From NCBI GenBank assembly GCA_029204225.1, contig CM055113.1, positions 10,626,364 through 10,690,363 on the forward strand: 64,000 nucleotides of DNA, given 5' to 3'. The position numbers were made by a program, and so were the translations under genes. Origin of the DNA: Diphasiastrum complanatum. Lineage: Eukaryota > Streptophyta > Lycopodiopsida > Lycopodiales > Lycopodiaceae. Positions 34,670 through 48,305 of this stretch are shown piece by piece. The notes below the pieces were generated by a model that was not told the origin of the DNA, did no database searches, and saw only the letters and a program-made list of their open reading frames with translations. Within the stretch, counting starts at the first letter, position 1. Every line of letters starts with the position of its first letter.

Positions 34670-36250
34670 TGTTAAATTGGGTCAACAAAAAACAACTCCT
34701 CGTAATACCGCCGTAGATAGCCACCATTGACGACAATGTCTAGGAGTACTCCATCAAGCGTTTCTAGCTAGACTGCACCATTAGGAAAGATTTTACTGAT
34801 AATATATGGTCCCTCACTTCAGAATTTCAATTTGCCAGGGTGCTTCTTCGATGTATAAAGAAGCACCTGGTCACCTAAGTGTAAATCCTTGTTTCGCAAG
34901 TGACAATCATGCCAGGCTTTTTGACGTCTTTTGTTAACTAGTTGTGCGTGGTAAGATATGAGTCTTGTCTTGCATAGCTGGGTTAACGTAAATAGCCTGG
35001 TTTTGACCTGTTGCTCAATTGTAGCTTTCTTACAGAGATCTGTAGAGAAGGCTTCCATGATTCTTAGAGAAGGGACTAAGAATTCGATAGACATTGCTTT
35101 TTTTGGGGTGGTGCGGTAAGCCCAGATAGCTGAGAAGAGTTTCATTTTCCAATCAGAGCGACTGGTTTCAATTATCTTTGTCAATATCTTACATATCATC
35201 TTGTTAGTTGATTCGGCCTGGCCATTATATCTAGGATAGTATGGTGTACTCTTTCGGTGAACTACAAGGTAATGGCTCAACAAATTATTAATGACAACAT
35301 TTAAAAAGTGCATGTCGCAATCACTAACTAGCTCTATAGGACAACCAAAACGTGTGATAATGTTTTTGTAAAGAAAATGCGCTACAGTCTTTGTGTTGGC
35401 GTCCTTTGTTGCCCGAGCGTCAACCCACTTACTGACGTAATCTGTGGCTATTAGGATATAACGGGCTTGGGTATGTTTCACTGCTGGGCTGATTGGTCCA
35501 ACAAAGTCAACTCCCCACTTATGGAAGGCTTCGTCTTCTATAATGGGAGTTAAAGGTGTGAAGTTTGCTTTTGTATTTGCTCGCTGATAGACATCACATG
35601 TTTTAATGATAGCAAATGTGTCTTTAAATAAGGATGGCCACCACAAGTCTGCTCGAAGGATAGTTTTAGTTGTCGCTTCAGTAGAGAAGTGACCGCCGCC
35701 AATGCCCTCATGAGCCTGAGATATGATAGGCCGTATTTTAGATTCATACCCACATCGTCGGATAATCTCGTCAATGTCCCGTTTATAAAGTTGTCCTGCT
35801 ATGAGTTGAAAGGGCGTTGCTTTAAGCAAAAATTTCCGTTTTGCAACCGTACTCAATCTGCCTATTGGTACGAACTGAGTGATCTCCTTAGCCCATAAGG
35901 GTGTAGCATCAATCTGAAAAAGACATGCATCAGGAAAATCATCGTTGACTGATGTAGTTGCTTTTTCAACATTAGGGAGCCGGGAAAGGTGATTCGCCAT
36001 GAAATGTTGGGTTCCTTTTTGAACGACTACGCAGAAATTAAATTCATCTAATATCAACAGCCATCGAGCTATATGTCTCGTTTTACATGATTTATTAACA
36101 ATATATAACAGGGCTTGATGTTCGGTGAGAAGGCAAAGGTCTGGCCTAGTAGATAATGTCTTAGTTGTTGAACAACATAGACCATCGCTATTGCTTCTTG
36201 TTCGGTGGTTGTATAGTTTACTTCAACAGGCACCAGTTGTCTGCTCAAGA
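34670..36250 (-). pseudogene. Tat/Athila-like Ty3 integrase and RNase H end
   Basis: An open frame of 412 codons (36057-34819) carries the RNase H end (QHFMANHLSRLP) and integrase. The zinc motif is HEGIGGGHF..CDVYQ, with the second Cys replaced by Tyr. The catalytic triad is present: D in KWGVDFVGPIS, D in ELVSDCDMHF and E in YYPRYNGQAESTNK. It ends KKHPGKLKF, and the conserved tail continues past the stop (GPYIISKIFPNGAV, VNGGYLRRYYEE) to about 34670. There is no chromodomain, which together with the W-G-V-D-F-V-G-P form places it outside chromoviruses, near Tat/Athila. RNase H motif VPVEVNYTTTEQEAIAMVY lies at 36240-36180, where the solo LTR interrupts it. Confidence 0.8.
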
Positions 36251-36255
36251 AACGT

Positions 36256-37355
36256 TGTTCACAGATTCCACTAAATTTGTGAACATGGTTCTTTTTACCG
36301 TTCTTCTTTTGTTACTTTTGTAGGTTATGGTTCTTTACGATTTGGTCTTCTTATTAGAACGGTTTCCAAGCAGAAGTGTTTCTCAGATTACAATGAGTAT
36401 TCTCATCCTGTCAGTGGGGAGAGACGGATACGTTACTCAACTACATGCATATACAAGCCATGCAACCAGTCCTAGCTCAATATAGATCAGCGTTCTGAAT
36501 CAGGGAGCAAATCTACAATCTATCTACCAAAATCAAGGAACAAACAATGACAAGATTAAGCTACTCATAGCAAGAAACAAGAAACAAGAAAACTAGATTC
36601 CTAACAGCATTCTAGCAGCTCAAGAATCAAGAAACACCCATTTTTTGATGCTTGGAATGCCCAAGAACAATCAAGGACAGGATGGTTAGAACGTATGCAA
36701 ATTTGATCCACAATCTCAGTTCTATAGTCTACCTGCATGCTGAAACTACAAAATCAAGAAACAAGAAATTAATCCACATCTACTTTCCACAAGCAAGAGA
36801 GTAAGCAAGAAATCTACTTAATCCACAAACACAAAAGAAAATCAGGACATGCTCATAAAAAATTCACTCAAGAAGATTTCCATGAACAAGGAGCTTTTGA
36901 TCATCAAGAACTCGTGGAAGATCTTCTTTATTCTCTCAAGAGCAAATGACAATACAATCAAAAGCTCCCTCACAAGAGAGGGGGGCCCTTAAATAAGCAA
37001 GAAGCTGCCCATGTGGAGCCCAAGTGGCAATTCCACTAATTTGGAAAATACTAGTGGAATTTTGCCCTTCCACTAGAGGTCACCATCAAAAGGTGGCTCA
37101 CTCTAAATTATTTAAGGGGGGTCTATGCTTATTTACAATATTACTAGCTCCTACATGGTCGTTCCTTCTCTGGGATTCACCATGGAGGCTCACATGAATA
37201 ATCATTGTCACCCTAGCTAGTAATCCTCGGCTCTCATGCTCGGCTCTCAGCTTCCTCTACTCTCCTTCTTCTAAGACCTTCTCGGTCATGGGTGAGAGAT
37301 AATCTATGTCTTCAGCTTGGCTCGGCATCTGGGGATTCCCTGGAATCTACCAACA
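36256..37355 (-). mobile_element. Solo LTR of family X with 5-bp target duplication
   Basis: The 1.1-kb segment begins TGTTCACAGATTCC on the plus strand and ends GGAATCTACCAACA. It is flanked on both sides by the same five bases, AACGT (36251-36255 and 37356-37360). On the minus strand it reads TGTTGGTAGATTCC..GTGAACA and contains a TATTTAAG promoter-like box near 36990. It aligns along its whole length with 1730-2863. Removing it and one AACGT restores continuity of the RNase H of the Tat-like element. There is no internal region, so it arose by LTR-LTR recombination. Confidence 0.9.
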
Positions 37356-37360
37356 AACGT

Positions 37361-38335
37361 ATTGGAAAATCCTTGCCATACTCGTCCGGTTGTGCAAGAA
37401 GACCTCCAATGGCATACTTACTTGTGTCAGTATGCACATGGGACTCTTTCGTGTAGTCTGACGAGCGGAGTATGGGTGTCGTGGTAAGGGTTGTTTTCAA
37501 CTCCTCAAAGGCTTTAATTCGTTCTTTGATCCATCAAGGATCTACCACCACTAAATAAATGAGGAGTGTCTTACCGGCATAATCGATTATAAAGATGCAA
37601 TAATAATTTGTGTGACCGAGGAAGACGTACACTTCCTTCATTGTTGCAGGTAAGGGCATTTCAACTATTACCTTGCTTTTTGAAGGATCGGTAGAAATAC
37701 CGTCCTTTGAAATTATATGTCCGAGTACTACCCCATGAGTGTCAGGGTTTAGGAAAATTTCAAATCTACGACAGCGAATGAAGATTTTCTCCAGTGTGTC
37801 AAGGTGCGTAGCGGTCGAGGAATGTACACCCAGATCGTCGAGATAAATATCGACAATCAAATGTAACAGGGCATGGAAGGCCAATTGCATGACCTTTGAA
37901 ACGTTGAAGGGACGTTGCATAAGCCAAAAGGCATGACATTATAAGCATAAATCCCGTTCTCTGTGGCAAAGGCCATTTTATGTTTATTTTTAGGGGCTAT
38001 TTGCTGAATCCATCCAAGAAGCAGAAAGCTTCAGCTCCTACCATTTCCTCTAAGATTTGGGTCGTTAAAGACAAGGAAAAATGTTCTTTCTTCGTAGCCG
38101 CATTAAGGTTCTTAAGATCGACACATATACGAAGTTTGTCTTTTTTCTTGGGTACAACCACAATGGGTGATACCCAATCAGTATGTTGGACTTCATAAAT
38201 GAAGCCAACATCCAACAATTTCTTAATATCTTCATCGATTCTTTCGCGATAGACGGGGTTACTTCTGTAAGGTTAAGTCCTAATAGGCTTAGCGTTGTCT
38301 TCTAAAGGAATCGAGGCCGTACATCTCCGGTTTTG
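37361..38335 (-). pseudogene. Tat-like Ty3 reverse transcriptase and RNase H start
   Basis: From right to left: PR-RT linker (IPLEDNAKPIRT, NPVYRERIDEDIKKLLDVGF, about 38310-38205). RT follows with WVSPIVVVPKKKDKLRICVD and FCFLDGFSK, then a frameshift and QRPFNVSKVMQLAFHALLH, and the catalytic IYLDDLGVHS at about 37840. Next are LGHIISKDGISTDPSK and RNase H HVHTDTSKYAIGGLLAQ with GKDFPIR at 37370. Frameshifts near 37530 and 37920-38000 break it. Together with 34670-36250 it forms one element interrupted by the solo LTR. Its gag and 5' LTR are not seen right of 38335. Confidence 0.75.
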
Positions 38336-38749
38336 GCTGAGAAAATTCAAAAATTTGTTCAATTTGACTCGTACACCCAATTTGAGTGATTTTTGGTGCA
38401 AAATCAAGCATTCTTTCATAGTAAATCTAATCCCTTGATTAGTTGTTGGATTAGATCAGCCAAAAAATCAAAATTGAAGCTTGAATTAGGTGCATTAATT
38501 GATCATCTCTGAGTTTTTGAGTGCATGTTGAAGTTGAGAGAGATTTTGCTAAAAATCATAGATTAAGGAGTGATATGCAAGGTGAGAGGTTGAAATCCAT
38601 TGTACCATCACTCTAGATTTGTTCAAGAGTGATAGGGTCAAGTTTAGAAGCATCAATTTGCTAGAAAACATCCTTGGATCTGTCCTCCAAGTGAAACATT
38701 TGAGAGTTTCTAGTGCATATAGAACATCTATGCAAATCTTTTGTAGAAT

Positions 38750-38865
38750 ACAAGTGGAAAAAGCCCTTCCACTAGTGGTCACCATCAAAAGGTGGCTCAC
38801 TCTAAATTATTTAAGGGGTCTACAATATTTACAATGTCTAGGAAATATTACTAGCTTCTTCACTT
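38750..38865 (-). mobile_element. LTR family X, internal fragment
   Basis: The words CACTAGTGGTCACCATCAAA, AGGTGGCTCACTCTAAATTA and TTTAAGGGGTCTAC match 37070-37140 of the solo LTR in the same orientation. Only about 115 bases are shared. The neighbouring 38336-38749 and 38866-39379 show nothing I can name. Confidence 0.65.
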
Positions 38866-39379
38866 TGATTGGCTACACTAAAATGGCCCTAAATTTGCAA
38901 ATCCAAGCCCTTCAAATTAACACAAACTAAATCTAATGGTTCCAAGAAAGCACAAGGGAACTCAATTTGAGACTTTGGGCCTATAAAGTATTTATTTCCA
39001 GCTGGGCCCAAGTCGCTTATTCCTAGGAATTACAACTTGCTCCTTGTGCTCAATGGGGTGGGCTTATACGCGCAGGATGACAGTGCCCTCACACTTATTA
39101 CTCTAGTTGTACAGTTGTGTACTGTGGTGTACAGTAGTGTACTGTGGTCTAAGCTTAGCCATACAATACTTTAGTGGCGGGACCCAGTAAGTGCCCAACA
39201 ATTAAATGTAGGTAAAGAGGTGCCCGCACGTGTGGGAAGTACTTCAGCTGACCCTCACAAGTTTGGATCACAAATCCTTATAGTAAGACTTGATTTCAGC
39301 TCACCCTTACAAAACTAGTTTTTAGCAACAAACTTGCTAAAAATGGATTGTCCTTTGATCATTGATTATCCTCTTGTAC

Positions 39380-39393
39380 TTGGCTCTGATACC
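39380..39393 (-). other. Primer-binding site for initiator tRNA-Met, next to an LTR end
   Basis: On the minus strand TGGTATCAGAGCCA is complementary to the 3' end of plant initiator tRNA-Met. It sits one base from TGTTGAAAGTATAG at 39395 (LTR end on the minus strand reads ..CTTTCAACA). A 5' LTR of a minus-strand retrotransposon therefore starts at 39395 and extends right by an undetermined length. The internal region to the left contains no gag that I can read. From 39400 to about 41190 I see no further feature. Confidence 0.65.
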
Positions 39394-41189
39394 ATGTTGA
39401 AAGTATAGTCCTAAAGACCATAAATGAGCCTAAAAAAGAGTCCAAGAGTGATCGATTGATTAATACACCAATCTATTACAAATCTAGTCACCAATTTCTT
39501 GATCTAGAAAAGCAATTATGGATCACACCATCAAGAGCAATAAAAAACAATGATCTAACATGGAAATCCAACCCCACACGTGTGTGGTAAGGCCTCCATT
39601 ATGGCCTATTGTCAGAGATCAGGCGTAATCAAGTTTAGTTTGCAAAGCAAATGTAGAGAAAACTCGAGATTGCCAATGTGCTCTCAAAATTCTATCTCCT
39701 CACTATGGAATGACAGATTGTATGTACAATAGGGCTCTTCTCCTATGAAGTTAGGTGAAAATCCAGCATGTAATAAGGATACTTATTGACATTTCTTGCC
39801 CTAATATGTCAACCTTACCTAACTCTAGAGTCATGCCAATTTGATGATCCCACATGGCTTGATAAACTTTAGGATATGCAAAAAAAAGTTGTCAAGAAAA
39901 TTGGCCAATATATTACATTGAAATGAGATACATATGGCTAAATTAGTAAAAAGAAAACTTCTTGAAATTGTTGGGTAAAAATGACATAAGATTGAATTTA
40001 GAGAGAGTTTGGCTTTAGGTGGTGGGGCACACAAATGTCTCATAAAAGCAATAAGGAGAATTTTGTAAGATGAATATGGAGGTACAATGGGGGCCTTCTC
40101 CACCATAAACACATTAAATTTGGTGCTTCTTTCTATTATATACTATAGTTAGGACTTCCCTATCTATGGTGGTATGATTTACATACACTTCGAGAAGTTG
40201 TCCTTTCCATAGCTTAATAATAATTTGCGATTGTGAGTCTTATCAAAGCAAATTGTATGAAATCATTAAGATTTGTGTATTCACTATACACAGTTGGAAA
40301 TCTATTGCTCGCATTAGTTTTTGCCAAGATAAGTATTAGATCTTATCAATGTGTTAATTTGTAATCATGGAAATTTTAATTTCGTTTCTGCAAGAGCTAA
40401 GAAAACTTTGTATTGCATTTGACACATGGCAATTTTGGACTTTGTATCACATCATGCATTCGGGAGACATGCGAATCTAATTTTGAGAGGAAAATCGTCG
40501 CCTCTCATTTCACCATCTTATAATTGATCAAAAAGATGGCACTCTAACAACTAGCTTCTTCTAACAACTACTAACGATACTGGAAAATGTAAATACTTTA
40601 CAAAGTTTTCTTGGAGTTGTTTCGCAAAAATAATTTCATAATTGTCATTATTTGAAAGAATCATTTCTTTTTTCAAGCAATTCATGTTTTTCTTCCAAGG
40701 TATTTGTTGGATTATGAAGATGACATATTATGCAATTTGCTTTTTTAACATGATGATAGCAGTTCTTTACTTGTTGTTATGTAATTGATAGTTTTACAAT
40801 TTATTAGTTAAGATGGTTGTCCTTGATATGTTTGGTATTTTTTTTATACTTTTCTAGAGACTGACTTACACATAATAAATGCTTCACGTGATTGTCAATT
40901 GTGCGATGATTCAATTTAGTGTGAAGCAAAATTGAGCATATCATACTTTTGCAAAAAGCAAACAATAGCGATTGGCAAATTGAAATCGACAGAATCTCAA
41001 AACCAAGTCGCAATTTATTTTTCCCCTTTGCAGCTACCTTATCAAATTTATTAGCGATTATGCACCACCAACTATGGATACGATTAAAACAAACATGTTA
41101 ACTTGTTTGTGATAAGCTATGTTACAAAGAGATCATTATTTGATAGTCTTATCGCTTGCAACTTGAACATATGCGATAAGAATCATGAG

Positions 41190-44100
41190 ATGGAAGAGAT
41201 ATGAAATGTTTTACAACATGATGTTTTGCACAATCCAATCTTGCAAACATTTTTGAGTTTATATGAATATGGTTTTGAAACTTAGAGCTTCTCATTCATA
41301 TCATTGGCATTGATCAAAAAATTGTTAGACATAGAAATTGATAGATTTCAAAACATGACAAGTGATCCATTTGAACGAGTGCATATTGCTAAAGGACATA
41401 ACGCCTTGTAGCAAAACACATGATATTCAGAAAGATGAGATATATACATATTCAAATTTATGATTGAGAGATTCAATGCATGAAAGAAATGACACATCGT
41501 ATTGAAAATCAAAATGTTTGGCTTGTCGTTCGTAGCTGAAGAAATTTTTTTATCACTTTAGAAAGTGCAATCTTTTCACATGAATATTACGATGGAAAAA
41601 CACGTTATGTTTACTACATAAAAATGAGAGTTGCATCGTTGTTTTCACCATTTACATTATTCCCACTGTACTTGTGATGTATCAAATAAGCCAAGCAATT
41701 ATGATCACGTCAAAGGTGCCATCTATTGTGTTACAAAAAGACATAATTGACATTGTCACAAAACATCCACATGCAAATGAAGAACAAATTCAAAAATGTG
41801 TTGAAATTTACTTTGCCACGTGAAATTCCTAGAACACCATCATGGCATAGACGGAATTTCAAGGTGCTAGCAATAATGAGTACTGGGGCTTTCCAAATTT
41901 CTTTCTAACATTGACAAGCGATGAAACTACTGAGTTGCAGTGGTCAGAAACCAATAAAATAGAAGAACTAATACAAAAGTATACAAACTTGTTTGATTGG
42001 AGAAATTGCCCAGTTGAATGCTCAATGTTTTTCGTTAAGAAAATATAATTGTTCATGAAAACATTCATTCATTCAAAAAAAGCAATTTTAGGCCATGTCA
42101 AACATTATATGTTATGCTAAAAATTCCAAAACTGAGGTGGTGCCCTATCATCCACCAACTGTGCTTCTGCTATGGCAAGCACATATGAATCCACAACAAA
42201 TCACAAACACATGGTGGTCATACTATGTTTTAAAATATGTAATGAAATCAGAACCTGTAGGGCGACTAAATTTGAACACATCTGATGCCAAAAGAATAGG
42301 ATTGAATCATTTAGACGAAAACATGCTGAAATTGATATCTAGTTATGTTTTCACAAAACCGATATCCTTACAAGAAATTAGTTTCATGTGTTTACAAATC
42401 CCTATCATCAAGAGAAGCAAAACAGTTCAATAGATAGATTTGTGTCGAAAATTTGTTAGTTTTTAACAACACAATCTTGTTACATCCAATCAAAATCTAC
42501 ACATATAGGCCTGAAGCCATCGAAACTATTACTTTTTGTAACTACTGGTGTTAATTCATCGTGACCAAAAAGAAAAGATATTTTCAAAAGGAACTATATA
42601 TTGATCAGCTAGGACATTATCTATACAAAAATAATTGAATAGTCAGGTTCACGAATTACCATCCAACACATCAAGCCGAGGGATTCTTTTTAAATTTATT
42701 GTTAGAAAGCTGCAAATTCCGAAACAAAAGAGAGCTTCTGAGCTTTGTTAATACAGATGGATCATATCACATGGAATGCATACTATGTGACATCATTTGA
42801 AACGAAAAAGATATCGAATGTTATATTGAAGATTATACAAATAAAAAGATGCATCAAGATGAGCAACGCCAACATATCATGAACATTTTATTGCACACAA
42901 ATCATTAATTGTCATGACCCATTGTTTCAAGTTGTATCTGAACAAGCAGACAACAATGAGATATCTTTGGCAACTGATACCAAAAGTGCATTAGGTATTT
43001 TACACAAATTTCAATCTTTTGAAAATGTCTTGTTGACAAGAGAAGAACATGTTATCTATTCACTTTCGATGTCAAAAACTTCAGGTATTTTTGTGCTTTC
43101 AGGTACACCCAGAAGTGGAAAAACACACTTGAGAAAATATCTCACGTACTCGCTTGAAAAAATGAATAGATCTGTATTGCTTTGTGCTACTACCGATGTC
43201 GCTATATCAAGACTCAGCAAACGTGCAACGATCGTGCACAATATGTTTTCCATCCATGTGAATGGCTTATATATATGAAATTTAATGCTTATTGATTTGC
43301 GTTTTAGAACAATACTTGCCGTTGACTTTATTATCATAGACAAAATGTCTACGATGACCGCACAAACATTACAACTTTTTGTGCTTCAAATAAATCAAAT
43401 AATATCCAATCCATATCATTCACCCTTTAAAAACTTCATATTATTATTAGTGGACATTCATGCACAACTGCCAGCAATATGTAGACATCGAACAAAAACT
43501 TTGTGTTCCATATGTCATATTTCAACATCTACATATTGGAAAACGACTACTCAAATGCAATTGAATTATTTGATTTAGACATTTGTCTGACATTTTGTAC
43601 CTATCATTTTTGAACACAATACAATTTTGAAAATCAACTATGCAAGAAATTGATAATACATTGAACAAACAAATTATTTTAGAAAACCAATTTTTGCAAA
43701 TGATCAACTTTAGTGTCACAATCATTTGTACACTTAAAGAAAATGTAAGAAAATATAACAAATACGCATTACAATTTTTTTTTTTGAGAACATGACATTA
43801 TCAAAGTGCCCATAAAACAAATGCATCAGACAATGTGAACTTGAAATCATGGCTTGAAGATCATACGTTCCACCAATTGGACGAAATAGCCAAGAATGCA
43901 AAAGTTATGATTCTTGCTAATTTAGACATACAAAATGGAGTTGTCAATGGAGCAGCTGGAACAGTTGAAGATTTTGTGTGGTCCAAAACTGCCAAGGAAA
44001 TAGATTCTATCTCACTGAAATTTGATGCATCTAATAGAAAAATAAAAAATACTCCATCTACGGTGCTTAAAATTAGATACGATTCAAAGGCCTACTACAA

Positions 44101-44620
44101 ATGTACCTTTCCACTCACATTAGGATATGCTATTACAACTCTATAGAAGGTACACAATTCCATTTTATTTTGTTTTCGTCCATTTTGTATGGTATTTGTT
44201 ATTAGCATTCCTTATGAAAACGTCATGATTTTTATGTTGTGTTTTCAGGATTTCTAAAACATTTTTACAAATTGGTTGCAATTTCGATTCCAAGCTCAAT
44301 ACAAACAAACAAAGCTGTTATTCAACATTTCGAAGCTCACTCAGACAAAAGTTATTACGCGACATGAAATTTGGACTTTGGATATAACATTGTTATTTTC
44401 GAATAGAGAGGAATGACTTGCACAGGCTTGAATGCTATTAGCACCGATCTTGCCATACAAGTTGGACACATCTCAGAAACAGGAGTGCGCCTCATCGATG
44501 GCCTGATTTCGATTGATAGCATTATGAAAATCCTCGAGAAAGAGACTGTTGATGCGTCAACCATTGCAACCACTGATTCACAGGTTTGTAACCTTCAATG
44601 ATTGTAAATCACATTCTGTT
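41190..44620 (+). pseudogene. Helitron-type Rep/helicase protein, decayed
   Basis: Broken plus-strand frames give the Helitron N-terminal region (FGETSxSL-like to about 41400, then EYWGFPNFFLTLTSDE and DWRNCPVECSMFF, 41870-42030). These are followed by VVPYHPPTVLLLWQAHMN and YYVLKYVMKSEP (42130-42250). Then comes VRFTNYHPTHQAEGFF and a PIF1-like SF1B helicase: Walker A FVLSGTPRSGKTHL (43090-43130), a Walker B with FIIIDKMSTM where the usual Glu is Lys, LLLVDIHAQLPAI, LANLDIQNGVVNGAAGTV (about 43915) and FPLTLGYAITTL (44108-44143). The HUH nuclease motif expected between GHVKHYM and the VVPY block is absent. At least ten stops or shifts make it inactive. Shorter coding-like sequence with DLAIQVGHISETGVRLIDG continues to about 44600. 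Confidence 0.7.
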
Positions 44621-44772
44621 ATTCATACAAATTCTTACGCATCTAAATATCAACTACATACTGACATAACAGCCCATAAATATGCAATCTTCACAACAGA
44701 CATTGCGACCACTATCTTCTAGCATAGAGGTTTGACAACCTTCAATCTATAGATTTCATTGCAACAATAATC

Positions 44773-45075
44773 ATGCTCCATCATCAAGCAACTAATAACC
44801 TAAATGGCATATTTCTCGTAGAGTCCGTCGCCTCTTCCAATGAAATAGCCACGAACGAGCACATCACATTGTACAAAATACCATCGCATGTTGAGAAGCT
44901 GGTTTACATTGGACAAACTACCGATTTCGATAGGCGTATGCAACAACATGTTCAAAAGCCACCCAAAAAAATGCTTTTCGACAACACTCATACTCGTTTT
45001 GCTGATGTCTTCCATGTTGAAATAATAGAACTTGTCAAGGATTGTTCAATTGCAAATAAATTAGAGCACTTTTAA
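44773..45075 (+). CDS. Small GIY-YIG endonuclease domain downstream of the helicase
   Basis: The 100-codon open frame contains ITLYKIPSHVEKLVYIGQTT followed by DFDRRMQQHV, and ends ELVKDCSIANKLEHF. This matches the GIY-YIG nuclease layout: a degenerate GIY (LYKI), YIG, the catalytic Arg in DRRMQQH, and a Glu in the terminal LEHF helix. These nucleases cut DNA in mobile introns, Penelope-like elements and repair proteins. The frame starts with an ATG at 44773, 170 bases after the last helicase-linked coding stretch, on the same strand. It is open end to end, unlike the helicase. It may be the C-terminal exon or domain of the same Helitron-like protein or an independent gene. No terminal signals were found that settle this. 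Confidence 0.6.
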   Translation: MLHHQATNNLNGIFLVESVASSNEIATNEHITLYKIPSHVEKLVYIGQTTDFDRRMQQHVQKPPKKMLFDNTHTRFADVFHVEIIELVKDCSIANKLEHF

Positions 45076-45770
45076 ATCAAGATGTATAAATCTTAGAAGA
45101 TGAAAAATTTGCAATAACTTGTCTGGTCATCCTTCACGATCACGAAAATATTGGTTCTTGAAATGACGATCGTACACATGAGAAACTTTGCAATAATTGT
45201 TGGCTTTAATTCACATTGCTATTTGTTTTGCTTTTGTCATGGTTTTGTTATGGTTTATATCCTTGAAATTGCATGTTCTTTAGATTTAATATTCATCATG
45301 TGTAACTCATGTTTTTCTCACTTGCGCGCCTTTTTCAAATGGAAGAAATTTATGTGAGGTAAAGTAGGTAGATTCATATAAAGCTTATGTTACATAGCTT
45401 CATTAAGTGAATATAATTAGTTATTAATGTAAATTTGTAATATTTTGCCAGCAAGAAAATTGAGATGTAGGATTCAAAAGACAAGATTTTTGAAAAATTG
45501 ACAACTTCTAGAAAACACAAGAAATTAGGGTGATGCAATAATCAATATCAAAATGTACACATTTAACATTTTGATATATATGAGATTTTAATAATGACTA
45601 AGAAATACTTGTATGATATTTATATGTAAAAATAGTTAAATGGCATGCATTTTGTTAACACTTTACTATGGGCCACTCAAAGAATGTATTAAAGCTCAGA
45701 GCCAAACTAAGTATTTCTAAAATCTTAAATCAATTTTTTTTATATGAAAATAAAAACTTATAATTTAATA

Positions 45771-45798
45771 CTAGCGAAGTGTGCCCGTCGATGGCGGG
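45771..45798 (-). mobile_element. Helitron 3' terminus, second copy (minus orientation)
   Basis: On the minus strand an imperfect hairpin (CCCGCC, ATC, GACGGG) is followed by CACACTTCG and CTAG (45771-45774) with T next. It shares GACGGGCACAC with the terminus at 1623-1651. The orientation is opposite to the helicase frame at 41190-44620, so it is not that element's 3' end. A (GT)n run (45811-45833) lies just inside. From 45834 to 46680 I see nothing else. Confidence 0.5.
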
Positions 45799-46682
45799 AT
45801 GCCAATGGAGTGTGTGTGTGTGTGTGTGTGTGTGCACACGCGCAGGATGTGAAAAATGCAAAAATAAGCTTGGTAGAGGCCAAAAATCTTGTATATAGAT
45901 AAACACACATGTGTGGAGCCTGTTCCCACGTGTGAAAATAGTGTACTTGTCATGTACCATAATCATATAGGTTGTACATATGATTTAATTCAAGTTCTAG
46001 TGGCTAAAAAGGCTAAAAACTAGTTTTCTAGACATATGACACATGGCATCAATCTATTGATTGCATGAGCCACATCCTTTGGTTAGGTGTCATATCCCAT
46101 GTGTAGAGGACAGCTCACATGTGTGGAATAAGCTGAAGTAGGCGAATTTTGAGTTCTAGAAGATTTCCAAGTAGATCTCCATATAGAAGGAAAATGGACC
46201 AAAAGTGCTCAAAATAGAAGGTTTTGTCCAAGTGTCAGTTTTGCATGATGAATAATCATATGACAAAGCACCTTCACACATGTGGGATCATAGGGATGAA
46301 TAGTACCACGAGCTCCCACTTATTGTGTATATAGAGCCACATTTGGCCATAATCAATGTGAGACACCAATCTTGGTTTTGGAAGCAATTTTGAGTGATTC
46401 TCTCCATTTGTCTACATTTGTTTTGATTGTTTTGAGGTGCTATCAATGTGTACTTGATTTTCAGGTTGGAGTCCGTACTCAGACAGGGTTTCACACGTGG
46501 GAAACCAGAAAGTACACCTACCTTCAATTAATGATTGTTCTTGTTAGGATTTTGTGTCTAGAATTGATCTAGATTGATCTTAATCTCAAGTAGATTGATA
46601 GATCAAGTAATCTGACAACCAATCCCTCTTGAGGATCAGATTAAGATCCACTCTTGGTCCTTTTTGTACTTTTTCCACACGG

Positions 46683-48226
<1,544 letters not shown>

Positions 48227-48301
<75 letters not shown>
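48227..48301. repeat. (GA)n microsatellite at LINE L2 5' end
   Basis: A pure run of about 37 GA units lies here, which is (CT)n on the LINE sense strand and ends about 12 bases before the ORF1 ATG. From 48302 to 48825 I see only AT-rich sequence with no named feature. Confidence 0.95.

Positions 48302-48305
<4 letters not shown>

Noticed and set aside
45771-45798. 3' end of the Helitron coding region at 41190-44620
   Set aside because: The hairpin and CTAG are in minus orientation whereas the helicase is on the plus strand, so the terminus belongs to another copy.
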